From Stutzerimonas balearica DSM 6083 (GTDB taxonomy: Bacteria > Pseudomonadota > Gammaproteobacteria > Pseudomonadales > Pseudomonadaceae), in assembly GCF_000818015.1 (NCBI RefSeq), contig NZ_CP007511.1, forward strand, positions 558,001 through 622,000: 64,000 bases of DNA. Direction: 5' to 3'. Position numbers and translations under genes: made by a program. The notes under the pieces were generated by a model, which was not told the origin of the DNA, did no database searches, and worked only from the letters and a program-made list of their open reading frames with translations. Positions 31,919 through 39,600 of the stretch are shown here, piece by piece; position 1 is the first letter of the stretch, and each line of letters begins with the position of its first letter.

Positions 31919-32389
31919 TCAATTGTTCGACTCAGCAAGCGCCTTTCGATACCTGCGGACTTGGGTGGCGGCGGTCGCCGGATTGACCCCAGCGGCAATG
32001 CAGGCGCGGATTACCTCGCTGGGCTTGGCATCGGGCATGGTCGCGGCGATGGCCCGGACCATCTCGACGGGGCGGATAGTGGTCGAAGGCCGCACCGCAG
32101 AACGGATGTGTTCGGGTGGCATGGCGGGAGCAAGACCCGCGAAGGCTCCGGGCCTGATCTCCCCAGCAAGGAACATGCAGCGCACTCGCTCCGCTAGGTC
32201 CAGGTCGATCCCGGCGAAGTCGGCAATCAGCAGATAGTCGGGCGACTCCACCCATTCCCGATCCTGTTCCTGTAGCGCCTGCATGAAGACCGCGCCGAAC
32301 AGATTGTGGATGGCCTCGGCGGGCGTATGCCGCAGGTCTGGCGACAGCGGCGGCAAGTCTGGCCCTTCCTTGGCGATGATGCGGGCCAT
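31919..32389 (-). CDS. Unrecognised protein sharing a C-terminal module with its neighbour
   Basis: 156 residues from MARIIAKEGPDLPPL, starting four bases after the preceding gene's stop, so probably translationally coupled; longer readings run through that gene. Residues 25-75 form helices (AEAIHNLFGAVFMQALQEQD). Residues 105-150 (PVEMVRAIAATMPDAKPSEV, then RACIAAGV, ATQVRRYRK) repeat the module of the 96-residue protein. No known family recognised. Confidence 0.65.
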   Translation of the reverse strand: MARIIAKEGPDLPPLSPDLRHTPAEAIHNLFGAVFMQALQEQDREWVESPDYLLIADFAGIDLDLAERVRCMFLAGEIRPGAFAGLAPAMPPEHIRSAVRPSTTIRPVEMVRAIAATMPDAKPSEVIRACIAAGVNPATAATQVRRYRKALAESNN

Positions 32390-32393
32390 GCAA

Positions 32394-32807
32394 TCACCAG
32401 CGGGGCAGGAAGACGGCGGCGGTCTGGTCGAGGTCGAGGCCGGGGGCTTGCCGGTCAAGCGCCGCCTGTAGCGTTTCGCTGGGGTCGGTCAGGTCAATGA
32501 GCTGGATGCCCGGAAAGCGTCCCTCCTGCACCATCCAGACGACATGCCCGAGGCGCTGCGCCTTGCGGTCTTGGCTAGCCGGGGCGCTAGTGTCGATAGC
32601 CGGGAGATCGGCGGGGGCCTGTGCCTCGGGTATCCACAGGGGCAGGGCTTCGGGGTCGAAGGTCGGCGCGGGCGCTTGGTCGAGGGCCAGCGGGACGAGG
32701 ACGGCGAACGGGCCGCGCTCAACGGTGGCAAGGCGGGTCTGGTAGTTCTGGCTGCTGGCTTTAATCCAGTCGGCCAGCGCGGAAAGGGCCTGTTGGGCTG
32801 CGGTCAT
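32394..32807 (-). CDS. Hypothetical protein of the element operon
   Basis: 137 residues, acidic and proline-rich in the middle (DQAPAPTFDPEALPLWIPEA), preceded by AGGAG. The N-terminal helix MTAAQQALSALADWIKASSQ and the C-terminal GHVVWMVQEGRFPGIQLIDL segment look folded. No membrane segment and no family recognised. It is separated from the upstream gene by a hairpin at 32880-32907. Confidence 0.65.
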   Translation of the reverse strand: MTAAQQALSALADWIKASSQNYQTRLATVERGPFAVLVPLALDQAPAPTFDPEALPLWIPEAQAPADLPAIDTSAPASQDRKAQRLGHVVWMVQEGRFPGIQLIDLTDPSETLQAALDRQAPGLDLDQTAAVFLPRW

Positions 32808-32879
32808 TTTGGGTCTCCTAATCTTTAATCAGGCGGTTCCGCGACGGGTCGCCTTGGTTACTCAAAGGCTTGGCGTTCG

Positions 32880-32907
32880 CCCCTCCGGCGAGGTGGTGCC
32901 GGAGGGG
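32880..32907 (-). promoter_or_regulatory. Perfect 10-bp hairpin inside the leftward operon
   Basis: CCCCTCCGGC (32880-32889), loop of eight bases, GCCGGAGGGG (32898-32907). No T tract follows on either strand, so an mRNA stability or processing element is more likely than a terminator. Confidence 0.55.
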
Positions 32908-32919
32908 GTGTCCAGCCCG

Positions 32920-33615
32920 TCAAATCTCGACGCGCTTGCTGGCCTGTTCCGCGAGGCTGGGCGTGTAGAAGCTGGGCGCTACCTTGCGGATGGCGGCTTC
33001 ATACTTGCCCGCCAGCTTGGCGAGGCCGACGCTATTGCTCAGGTTCGCGTATAGCTCGGGCTTGCGGGATTGCAGGGCTTCGAGGCGCAGCCCTTCATGG
33101 ACGCTGGGAGCCAGCCCGACGAGGAACGAGGGCGAGTGCCAGAGGATGGCTGCAACGTCGTCGTTGTCCGCCATCGCCTGCTTCACTTGCAGCAACCCTT
33201 CCGGCGTCTTGGCCTGCTCGCGCACCCAGCTACGAATCTCGCTATGCAGGGCGCTGCGGTCCGAGCTGGGGCCGAGATGCAAATCAGCCTGCGCCAGCGC
33301 GGACGCTTTCAGCTTCTCGGCGTGCGCCTCCAGCGCGGCCTTGGACTTCTCCAGATGGTTCGTCACCTTCTCCGCAAGCTGCTTCGCGGCGGCGTGTTTC
33401 TGAACCTCCGTCCGGGTCGGGTCGCCGACCAGCGCCGCAATCTTCTTGGCCGCATCTTTGAGGGTGATATGGGCGCTCTGCACGTCCGGCGCGACATGGG
33501 CGTCGATGCCCTTGGGATCGCCCAGCATGGCAGCGAGCCCGGTGTCGAGCTGGGCGTTGTCGAGGAAGCCGGTAGCGGCGGGGTCTTTGACGAGGTACTG
33601 CGATTCGATGTTCAT
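32920..33615 (-). CDS. Hypothetical helical protein of the element operon
   Basis: 231 residues with a good AAGGAG site, starting three bases after the stop of the DUF5681 gene. Highly helical: a probable coiled coil at about 50-105 (KDAAKKIAALVGD, HLEKSKAALEAHAEKLKAS) and a second half beginning SSDRSALHSEIRSWVREQ and ending SFYTPSLAEQASKRVEI. No signal peptide, membrane helix or catalytic motif. Family not recognised; scaffold or DNA-packaging-related roles are possible in a satellite but unsupported. Confidence 0.65.
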   Translation of the reverse strand: MNIESQYLVKDPAATGFLDNAQLDTGLAAMLGDPKGIDAHVAPDVQSAHITLKDAAKKIAALVGDPTRTEVQKHAAAKQLAEKVTNHLEKSKAALEAHAEKLKASALAQADLHLGPSSDRSALHSEIRSWVREQAKTPEGLLQVKQAMADNDDVAAILWHSPSFLVGLAPSVHEGLRLEALQSRKPELYANLSNSVGLAKLAGKYEAAIRKVAPSFYTPSLAEQASKRVEI

Positions 33616-33618
33616 GGG

Positions 33619-34239
33619 TTACTCCTTAACGGTGAGCTTGAGGTGCTGCTGCTGCTTGAGAACGGCGCTCTCCCAGTCGTCCAGTCCGCCCAGCATGGGA
33701 ACCAACATGACGCCGCCGGGAACCCCGCCGGAGTCGGCTGCCTTCTGGAAGGCTTCCATCTGGCGCTGGCGCATGTCGGCCAGAATCTGGGTGGCAGCCA
33801 CACGGGCGGCGCTTTCGATGAGGCCGACAACCTCCTTGCCCTCCTCGGGGGCAATCTCCCCTTCGAGGACGGCCCGAAGCAGGGCTTCGATGCTCGTTTC
33901 GCCGTCGCGCTTCTCCAGCTTGGGAATCGGGCGGCCCTTGCGAACGGGCGCGATGCGATCCATGACGATACGCATGGCGGTGGGGTCGCCGCGCTTGGCG
34001 AGGTCGATGCAATGACGGGTGATGGCCTCGGCTTCGCCTTCCATCATGTTTTCGATGGCAAGGGTGACTTTGTTGCGGGAGCCTTTCGGACGGCCCGCGC
34101 CGCCTCTGATGAAGCGGCCTGTCTTGGCGTCCTTGGCGATGCCGTTGGCGTGTTCGGTGGGGGCGTCTGCTGCGACAGCGGCTTCGGCCTGTTGCTGGGC
34201 CAGGGCCTCCGGCGTCAGCTTCCATGGTGGTGTTTTCAT
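33619..34239 (-). CDS. DUF5681-type phage-associated protein
   Basis: 206 residues from MKTPPWKLTPEALAQQQ; the frame is open further upstream but would run through the terminator at 34326-34363, so the later ATG is chosen. Residues about 35-105 carry the DUF5681 pattern: TGRFIRGGAGRPKGSRNK, then MMEGEAEAITRHCIDLAKRG and MRIVMDRIAPVRKGRPIP. The basic GRPKGSRNK stretch resembles an AT-hook. DUF5681 proteins are common in phages and islands, sometimes beside terminase genes; function unknown. First gene of the leftward operon. Confidence 0.75.
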   Translation of the reverse strand: MKTPPWKLTPEALAQQQAEAAVAADAPTEHANGIAKDAKTGRFIRGGAGRPKGSRNKVTLAIENMMEGEAEAITRHCIDLAKRGDPTAMRIVMDRIAPVRKGRPIPKLEKRDGETSIEALLRAVLEGEIAPEEGKEVVGLIESAARVAATQILADMRQRQMEAFQKAADSGGVPGGVMLVPMLGGLDDWESAVLKQQQHLKLTVKE

Positions 34240-34325
34240 TCGCGGCAACCAATAAAACTCAGGGCTGCCGCTATGGTCCCGCCGTAAAAATGGTGGGGCA
34301 CTTGGAAAGGTGATGCCGTTGAGGC

Positions 34326-34363
34326 AAAAAAAGAGGCCCCGCCAGACGAATCTAGGGGGCCTC
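34326..34363 (-). terminator. Strong leftward intrinsic terminator upstream of the DUF5681 operon
   Basis: Read leftwards: GAGGCCCC (34363-34356), 15-base loop, GGGGCCTC (34340-34333), then seven T (34332-34326). It lies 87 bases upstream of the DUF5681 start, facing the operon, so a leftward transcript from the non-coding stretch to its right would end here. Confidence 0.75.
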
Positions 34364-35365
34364 GGGGCAGTGCATCGGGCTTTGAACGATGCTCTGGTCA
34401 CTCTTGCTTACGGACGGCTCCGGGGCAGGGGGACAGTTCCATTCTCGGTGGGCCTTGGGCGGTCGGCACTAGCTTTTTCGATCCCTTCCAGCCAGTCCTA
34501 CCCATAGCCCCGGCCAAGGCCCCCATCCCTGCCGGTAACAGGCCGTAACCGCGCGTGGGGGCCATTTCGCGGGCTGGGGCATGGGGTAGGGAGGGGCCGG
34601 GGCAAAAAGGCCGTGGCGAGGGGGTTTTCTGGTGCCAGCCTACCCCGTAAGGCACCCCCGCCAGCCGGGGCGTTCGTCTAAGTCGTTGTTTCTAGTCGCG
34701 GGTCGCCTGCTGGACCCGGTGACTATGTATCCGCTCGCCTGTTTTCCTGCATGACCACATGGGGCCGTCCGGGTCGCGCCTGCCGCGCTGGGTGCCGGTG
34801 CTGGACGGCTGGCATCAAGCATCAGTAATCGACTCAAGCGCCCCGCTGGGCCAAGGCAAAAGGTCGGCGTTGGTGCCGCCGTCGCGGGCCTCCCTCGTCG
34901 GCTGCTGGTTGGCCTCCAATGACATGCTCCCGGTAAAGATGCCGTTCTAACGGTCGCGTCATCGTTTGGAACTTGCGGGGGCACAGAAGAATGCGCGTTT
35001 TACCCCAGATGGACCCCTAATCAAAAAGTTGATTTCTTCAATAAATATAAGGGGTTACTAAATATATGGGGTACAGGGGTACATGGGGTACTTAGGGTAA
35101 GGGGTTATGAAGATTCATCTAATCTGGGTATCTCTCTCTGTATTTCTGTACCCCTTGTACCCCGTACCCCAGACCAGCGGTAACGCCTTGGTGGCATTGG
35201 GTTTTTGGCTGGGCACATCCGGGGTAATGGCGGGGTCCCCGGCGCTTTGGCGGCGACTCCGGCCCACCTGTGGCCATGACTGGACCGGATACGGGCGCCC
35301 TTATATGGAGACCCGGATACTACTCTAAGTGATTGATATAAAAGCGAATAGCATCTCTTGTTCAC
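34364..35365. other. 1-kb non-coding stretch of the element
   Basis: No convincing coding frame on either strand; the open frames present are short, lack ribosome sites and overlap each other. It holds G-rich text, words shared with 31354-31444 (atagccccggcc at 34504, ccgtaaccgcgc at 34543), an AT-rich segment near 35018-35066 and the GGGGTAC / GTACCCC arrays. The leftward terminator at its left end suggests an unseen leftward RNA. Probably the replication origin and control region. Confidence 0.6.
35018..35170. other. Candidate replication origin: AT-rich segment plus inverted GGGGTAC arrays
   Basis: About 50 AT-rich bases (35018-35066, including ATCAAaaagTTGAT) are followed by GGGGTTAC (35051), GGGGTAC (35068, 35076, 35085), GGGTAA (35095) and GGGGTTA (35101). 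After 40 bases the opposite orientation appears: GTACCCC at 35148, 35157 and 35164. AT-rich DNA beside short iterons, upstream of a primase-helicase gene, is the usual layout of plasmid and satellite origins. Origin function is inference. Confidence 0.6.
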
Positions 35366-35400
35366 TTGAAGTTCATAAAGGGTCACTTTTATAATGACCC
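35366..35400 (+). promoter_or_regulatory. Promoter with operator overlapping the -10 box, for the alpA-primase unit
   Basis: TTGAAG (35366-35371), 18-base spacer, perfect TATAAT (35390-35395). The inverted repeat GGGTCA (35380-35385) / TGACCC (35395-35400) is centred on the -10 box, so a dimeric repressor bound there would exclude polymerase. Predicted transcript start near 35402. Confidence 0.65.
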
Positions 35401-35408
35401 CATCGCGC

Positions 35409-35506
35409 GCAGGCTGTGCCTGCATCCGAGGCCTTCGCCAAGGCCCGTACCTTAGAGAGCGGTGCTCTCCGTAGCGCAAGTAATGGCTTCAATTACTTGG
35501 ACGGAG
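35409..35506 (+). promoter_or_regulatory. Structured leader with four consecutive perfect hairpins
   Basis: H1 GCAGGC-tgt-GCCTGC (35409-35423); H2 GGCCTT-cgcc-AAGGCC (35430-35445); H3 GAGAGC-ggt-GCTCTC (35455-35469); H4 CAAGTAAT-7-ATTACTTG (35477-35499). An outer stem TCCGT (35468-35472) / ACGGA (35501-35505) can extend H4; it captures the Shine-Dalgarno GGAG (35503-35506) and shares two bases with H3, so H3 and the extended H4 are mutually exclusive. This is the geometry of a two-state translational switch. All pairings are seen; regulation is inference. Confidence 0.7.
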
Positions 35507-35514
35507 AACAAACC

Positions 35515-35712
35515 ATGACCGAGAGCGCGATCCTCCGCTACCCCGAAGTAGCTACCCTGCTCAACATTTCCCAAGAGTCGCTTTACCGCTGGCAGCGGAC
35601 GGGCATCTTTCCGAAGCCTATCAAGTACGGTCCTCGTTGCGTCGGCTGGCCTCGTGAGGTCGTCGAACAATGGCTGGCGGATAAACGCGCAGCCCGCTCC
35701 GCACAACAGTAA
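35515..35712 (+). CDS. AlpA-family helix-turn-helix regulator
   Basis: 65 residues from MTESAILRYPEVATLLN, with a GGAG site eight bases upstream; the longer open frame from 35416 runs through the hairpin leader and is rejected. The MerR-like winged helix-turn-helix of AlpA/phage regulators is visible: YPEVATLLNISQESLYRW, then TGIFPKPIKYGPRCVGWPRE and VEQWLADKRA. Such proteins activate integrase or excision functions in P4-like elements. Next gene starts 18 bases later. Confidence 0.88.
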   Translation: MTESAILRYPEVATLLNISQESLYRWQRTGIFPKPIKYGPRCVGWPREVVEQWLADKRAARSAQQ

Positions 35713-35730
35713 CCAGCGGGGACGGCTCAA

Positions 35731-37962
35731 ATGAGAAACAACATTCCGCTGGAGCTGCAACAGCTTCCGCAATGGGTAGTCGCGGCCGCCGATAAGAAGC
35801 CGCTAGACCCGAAGACCGGGGGCGCAGCCTCTGTCACTGATTCGACCACATGGGCGGCCTTCGATGTTGCCTGCGCCTATGCCGACCAGTACGGCTTGCG
35901 CGTCGGCTTCGTGCTGGCTGAATCCGACCCTTACACCATCATCGACCTGGACGACAAAGCCGAGCGCCCGGCGACCGACGAGCAGAAGGCCCGCTTTGCC
36001 AAGATCATCGAGAAGTTCGACAGCTACACCGAGCGATCGCAATCCGGGCGCGGCGTTCATATCGTCGTGCGCGGCAAGATGCCTGCTGGCGTCCATCGGG
36101 ATGGCGTCGAGGTCTATTCCAGCGCCCGCTACATGATCTGCACCGGCGATGTAATGCGCCCGCTGGAGATTGCAGCCCGGCAAGACCTGCTGGACGTGCT
36201 GTATGGCGAGATGAAGCCCGCTCCGCAAGTTGATCTGGAGGAGCGCGAGGAACTGCAAGACGACGCCGGCCTTGTGGAAATGGCGATGCGCGCCATCAAC
36301 GGGGACAAGTTCAACCTGCTATGTGCTGGAGAATGGGCGGCGCTGGGCTATGAGAGCGCCTCCGAAGCGGATCATGCGTTGCTGGCGATCCTAGCCTTCT
36401 ACTCGCCCAGCAACGAGCAGGTAAAGCGCCTGTTCCGAATGTCTGCCCTCGGCAAGCGCGACAAGCACCGGGGCACCGATTACCGGATTGATCTGGCGCT
36501 TCGCAAGATCAGGGCGAATGAGCCGGTGCCGGTCGATCTGGAGGCAATGGAGGAACTGGCCGCCCAAGTGGCAACCGCGCCACAAGCACCCATCCCGGCT
36601 CCCTCCCATAGCCTCGCCCCTCGGCTGGAAGGCCCCGTTACCGGCGAGTTACCGCCCCCTCCGGGCTTGGTCGGCGAGCTGGCCCAGTACATCTACAGTT
36701 CGGCTATCCGCCCAGTGCCGGAGGTCGCTCTTGCTGCTGCGCTGGGGCTGGTTGCCGGGGTCGCTGGTCGCACCTACTACACAAGCGGCCTGCCTACTGG
36801 CTTGAACCTCTACTTGATCCTGCTGGCGAAGACCGGCATCGGGAAGGAAGGGGGCAAGCAGGGCATCAATCGCCTGCTGTCAGAGATCAGCCCCAGCATT
36901 CCGACCGTCAGCCGCTTCATCGGCCCGACTTCGTTTGCATCTGGGCAAGCGTTGGTCAAGCACTTCGAAGAACGGCCCTGTTTCTACTCGGTGCTGGACG
37001 AGTTCGGCCATACGCTCAAGCGCATCACGACGCCCAAGGCATCCGGTGCAGAACAAGCCCTGCATAGCGAACTGCTGGCGCTGTATTCGCGCAGTGGGCC
37101 GGATGGCTTCGTCGGGGTGCAGGCATACAGCGACAAGGAGAAGAACACCGCCGTAGTTCGTGCCCCCAGCCTGACCATCATCGGGGAATCGACCCCGGAG
37201 GTCTTCTTCGGCTGCCTCGATAGCGCCTTGGTCCAAGACGGCTTGGTGCCTCGCCTGCTGGTGATCGAATACACCGGAGGTCGCCCGCCGCGCAATCGCT
37301 ATGCAGGCGGCAAACCGGACGCGGCGCTGGTTAGGCGGTTTGCTGATCTGGTTACGGTCGCTGTGCATGGCGAGCAGAACGGCAGCTTTGCAAAGGTCCA
37401 TCTCGCCGCTGACGCGGAAGCCCTGCTGGATGCTTTTGACAGGGAATGCGATGACCACATCAACGGCGGGAACGCTGCCGAGGTCCAGCTATGGAACCGG
37501 GCGCACCTCAACGCCTTGAAGGTCGCCTCTGTCATCGGTGTGGGCTGCAACCCCTACCAGCCGCTGGTCACCGTTGAACATGCCCGCTGGGCGGTCGAGT
37601 TTGTCCGGCGCAGCGTTCATGCCGTCCAGTCCCGCTTCGATAAAGGCGAGGTCGGCGGCGGCGATGGTGCCAAGGCCGAAGCAGCAATTCGTACAGCGGT
37701 AGCTGACTTCCTCGCCATGCCTCCCGAGAAGCGCGAGACCTACAAGACGCCCAAGGCATTCCAAACGGGCAGCGTCATCCCGCATTCGTACCTGTACGCG
37801 AAATTGAAGCGGGTGCAGCCGTTCAAGGATGAGCGCCGCCTTCTGGATGAAACCTTGAAGGCGTTGCTCGAAGCCGGGGCGCTGCAACAGCTACCGCCGC
37901 AGCAAGTGCGGGAGAAATTCAAACTAGATACCAAGGCCTATTGCGTCGGCCATAGCTGGTAA
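35731..37962 (+). CDS. Primase-polymerase fused to DUF3987-like ATPase/helicase
   Basis: 743 residues; probable replication initiator of the element. N-terminal archaeo-eukaryotic primase motifs: DxD in YTIIDLDDK (Asp72, Asp74), SGRGVHIVV (His110), then YSSARYMICTGD. Residues about 180-265 resemble the helicase-binding domain of NrS-1-type primase-polymerases (FNLLCAGEWAALGYES, FYSPSNEQVKRLFR, RIDLALRKI). A Pro-rich linker leads to an ATPase domain from about 310, with P-loop AKTGIGKEGGK (366-376) and acidic Walker B YSVLDEFGH (Asp423-Glu424). The last 389 bases are tandemly duplicated at 38257-38645; this copy is complete. Domain calls rest on motifs. Confidence 0.82.
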   Translation: MRNNIPLELQQLPQWVVAAADKKPLDPKTGGAASVTDSTTWAAFDVACAYADQYGLRVGFVLAESDPYTIIDLDDKAERPATDEQKARFAKIIEKFDSYTERSQSGRGVHIVVRGKMPAGVHRDGVEVYSSARYMICTGDVMRPLEIAARQDLLDVLYGEMKPAPQVDLEEREELQDDAGLVEMAMRAINGDKFNLLCAGEWAALGYESASEADHALLAILAFYSPSNEQVKRLFRMSALGKRDKHRGTDYRIDLALRKIRANEPVPVDLEAMEELAAQVATAPQAPIPAPSHSLAPRLEGPVTGELPPPPGLVGELAQYIYSSAIRPVPEVALAAALGLVAGVAGRTYYTSGLPTGLNLYLILLAKTGIGKEGGKQGINRLLSEISPSIPTVSRFIGPTSFASGQALVKHFEERPCFYSVLDEFGHTLKRITTPKASGAEQALHSELLALYSRSGPDGFVGVQAYSDKEKNTAVVRAPSLTIIGESTPEVFFGCLDSALVQDGLVPRLLVIEYTGGRPPRNRYAGGKPDAALVRRFADLVTVAVHGEQNGSFAKVHLAADAEALLDAFDRECDDHINGGNAAEVQLWNRAHLNALKVASVIGVGCNPYQPLVTVEHARWAVEFVRRSVHAVQSRFDKGEVGGGDGAKAEAAIRTAVADFLAMPPEKRETYKTPKAFQTGSVIPHSYLYAKLKRVQPFKDERRLLDETLKALLEAGALQQLPPQQVREKFKLDTKAYCVGHSW

Positions 37963-38256
37963 AGGAGAAGCAACCATGAACGCGATTCACTTTCCCGGGC
38001 TGGCCGGAGAGATTGCCCAGCACCTCAACGAACAGGCCCCTGTCGCCACTCCCCGGATGGCAATGGGCGGGGCCATTGCCCTGCTGGGGGCCATCGTCGG
38101 CGCTGGCTGGGAGTTGCCGCATATCGGCCTTTACCCAGAATCAGCCGTGCGCCGCGTCCTGCCGCACCTTGAGCCGGAGGACTTCCCGACGACCCAGCCC
38201 ATCGGGCAAAGCGTCATGCTGGTAGCCGACCCGGCGCACGGCAAGGGCGGAATCAT
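37574..38256 (+). repeat. 683-bp tandem duplication, first copy
   Basis: Exact head-to-tail duplication with 38257-38939. It spans the last 389 bases of the primase gene, the 13-base gap and the first 281 bases of the next gene. The junction (AATCAT then TTGAAC) shows no shared bases. Confidence 0.95.
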
Positions 38257-38260
38257 TTGA
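37976..38260 (+). pseudogene. Truncated first copy of the ATPase-paralogue gene
   Basis: The first 93 codons are identical to 38659-38937; after the duplication junction the frame ends at once (ATT TGA). It has the native AGGAG site, so a 94-residue stub ending at the GKGG loop could be made. Confidence 0.9.
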
Positions 38261-38645
38261 ACATGCCCGCTGGGCGGTCGAGTTTGTCCGGCGCAGCGTT
38301 CATGCCGTCCAGTCCCGCTTCGATAAAGGCGAGGTCGGCGGCGGCGATGGTGCCAAGGCCGAAGCAGCAATTCGTACAGCGGTAGCTGACTTCCTCGCCA
38401 TGCCTCCCGAGAAGCGCGAGACCTACAAGACGCCCAAGGCATTCCAAACGGGCAGCGTCATCCCGCATTCGTACCTGTACGCGAAATTGAAGCGGGTGCA
38501 GCCGTTCAAGGATGAGCGCCGCCTTCTGGATGAAACCTTGAAGGCGTTGCTCGAAGCCGGGGCGCTGCAACAGCTACCGCCGCAGCAAGTGCGGGAGAAA
38601 TTCAAACTAGATACCAAGGCCTATTGCGTCGGCCATAGCTGGTAA
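38257..38645 (+). pseudogene. Duplicated 3' fragment of the primase-polymerase gene
   Basis: Identical to 37574-37962. It lacks a start and both catalytic domains and encodes only the C-terminal 129 codons. A lone downstream ATG (38400) could give 81 residues but without a ribosome site. Confidence 0.9.
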
Positions 38646-38939
38646 AGGAGAAGCAACCATGAACGCGATTCACTTTCCCGGGCTGGCCGGAGAGATTGCC
38701 CAGCACCTCAACGAACAGGCCCCTGTCGCCACTCCCCGGATGGCAATGGGCGGGGCCATTGCCCTGCTGGGGGCCATCGTCGGCGCTGGCTGGGAGTTGC
38801 CGCATATCGGCCTTTACCCAGAATCAGCCGTGCGCCGCGTCCTGCCGCACCTTGAGCCGGAGGACTTCCCGACGACCCAGCCCATCGGGCAAAGCGTCAT
38901 GCTGGTAGCCGACCCGGCGCACGGCAAGGGCGGAATCAT
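38257..38939 (+). repeat. 683-bp tandem duplication, second copy
   Basis: See 37574-38256. The copy ends inside codon 94 of the intact downstream gene, which then continues normally. Confidence 0.95.
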
Positions 38940-39600
38940 CGAAGGGGTTGAGCAACTGCTGGGCGGGCTGCTACGGCAGCGCCCGGACACCTCGGCCATT
39001 GCCCAGCGGCTGCTGACCATCCAGCACTTCAACCATCTGGCGCTCGCCGGGATGGAGCCGGAACCCGAGGATGTGGATAGGGTGCGCGGCATCGTCAAGC
39101 CTGCGACCTTCGACCGGCTGCTAGACGGCTCCCTGTTCCTGCTGGCCGAATCGACGCCGGATGACTTTGATTACCTGCTGCCGCATTGGTACGAGGGCAG
39201 CCCGTTCTACGGCCAGTGCCTGATGATCCGGCACCATGGCCCAAGGGGCGAGAAGAACCGACAACCACATGGGGGGCCGTCCGCCTCCCTGCTGGGCCGT
39301 CTGGCCGAGCTGGCGGACCTGGCCCAAGCCGGACAAAAGGTTCTGGTCGAAGTCACCGAAGACGCCGCTGCTTGGTATCGCCTGTTCCTGAGCTTGGACA
39401 TGGACACCTACAGCGAGCATGGGCCGGTCGGGATGGAGGGAGAATGGGCGCGGCAGTCGTTGCAAGTGGCGGCTATCGTCGCGGTAGGGCTGGACCCGCT
39501 ACGCCCGGTCATCACCGCCGAGTTGTTCCGGCTTGCCAGCGACCTTGCAAGCGAAGGCGTCCGGCTGGCCCGCGCTGGGCTGGGGGTGGCTGGGGTGTAA
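38659..39600 (+). CDS. Paralogue of the primase-associated ATPase domain, with altered P-loop
   Basis: 313 residues, AGGAG before the ATG. The start FPGLAGEIAQHLNEQA parallels PPGLVGELAQYIYSSA of the preceding protein, and LQVAAIVAVGLDPLRPVITA parallels LKVASVIGVGCNPYQPLVTV, so the two look paralogous (my alignment by eye). At the P-loop position it has DPAHGKGGIIEG instead of KTGIGKEGGKQG, so nucleotide binding may be changed. Walker-B-like LFLLAESTPDDFD is partly kept. It may form a hetero-oligomer with the helicase half. The end is Ala/Gly-rich. Its 5' 281 bases are duplicated upstream. Confidence 0.7.
   Translation: MNAIHFPGLAGEIAQHLNEQAPVATPRMAMGGAIALLGAIVGAGWELPHIGLYPESAVRRVLPHLEPEDFPTTQPIGQSVMLVADPAHGKGGIIEGVEQLLGGLLRQRPDTSAIAQRLLTIQHFNHLALAGMEPEPEDVDRVRGIVKPATFDRLLDGSLFLLAESTPDDFDYLLPHWYEGSPFYGQCLMIRHHGPRGEKNRQPHGGPSASLLGRLAELADLAQAGQKVLVEVTEDAAAWYRLFLSLDMDTYSEHGPVGMEGEWARQSLQVAAIVAVGLDPLRPVITAELFRLASDLASEGVRLARAGLGVAGV

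Noticed and set aside
35107..35328. 73-codon hydrophobic open frame after the GGGGTAC array
   Set aside because: It runs through the GTACCCC repeats, has no convincing Shine-Dalgarno and no recognisable family; the repeats are better read as origin or regulatory DNA.
35416..35712. Longer 98-codon start for the AlpA-like gene
   Set aside because: The added 33 codons consist of the hairpin leader; a good ribosome site precedes the ATG at 35515 and AlpA proteins are about 65 residues.
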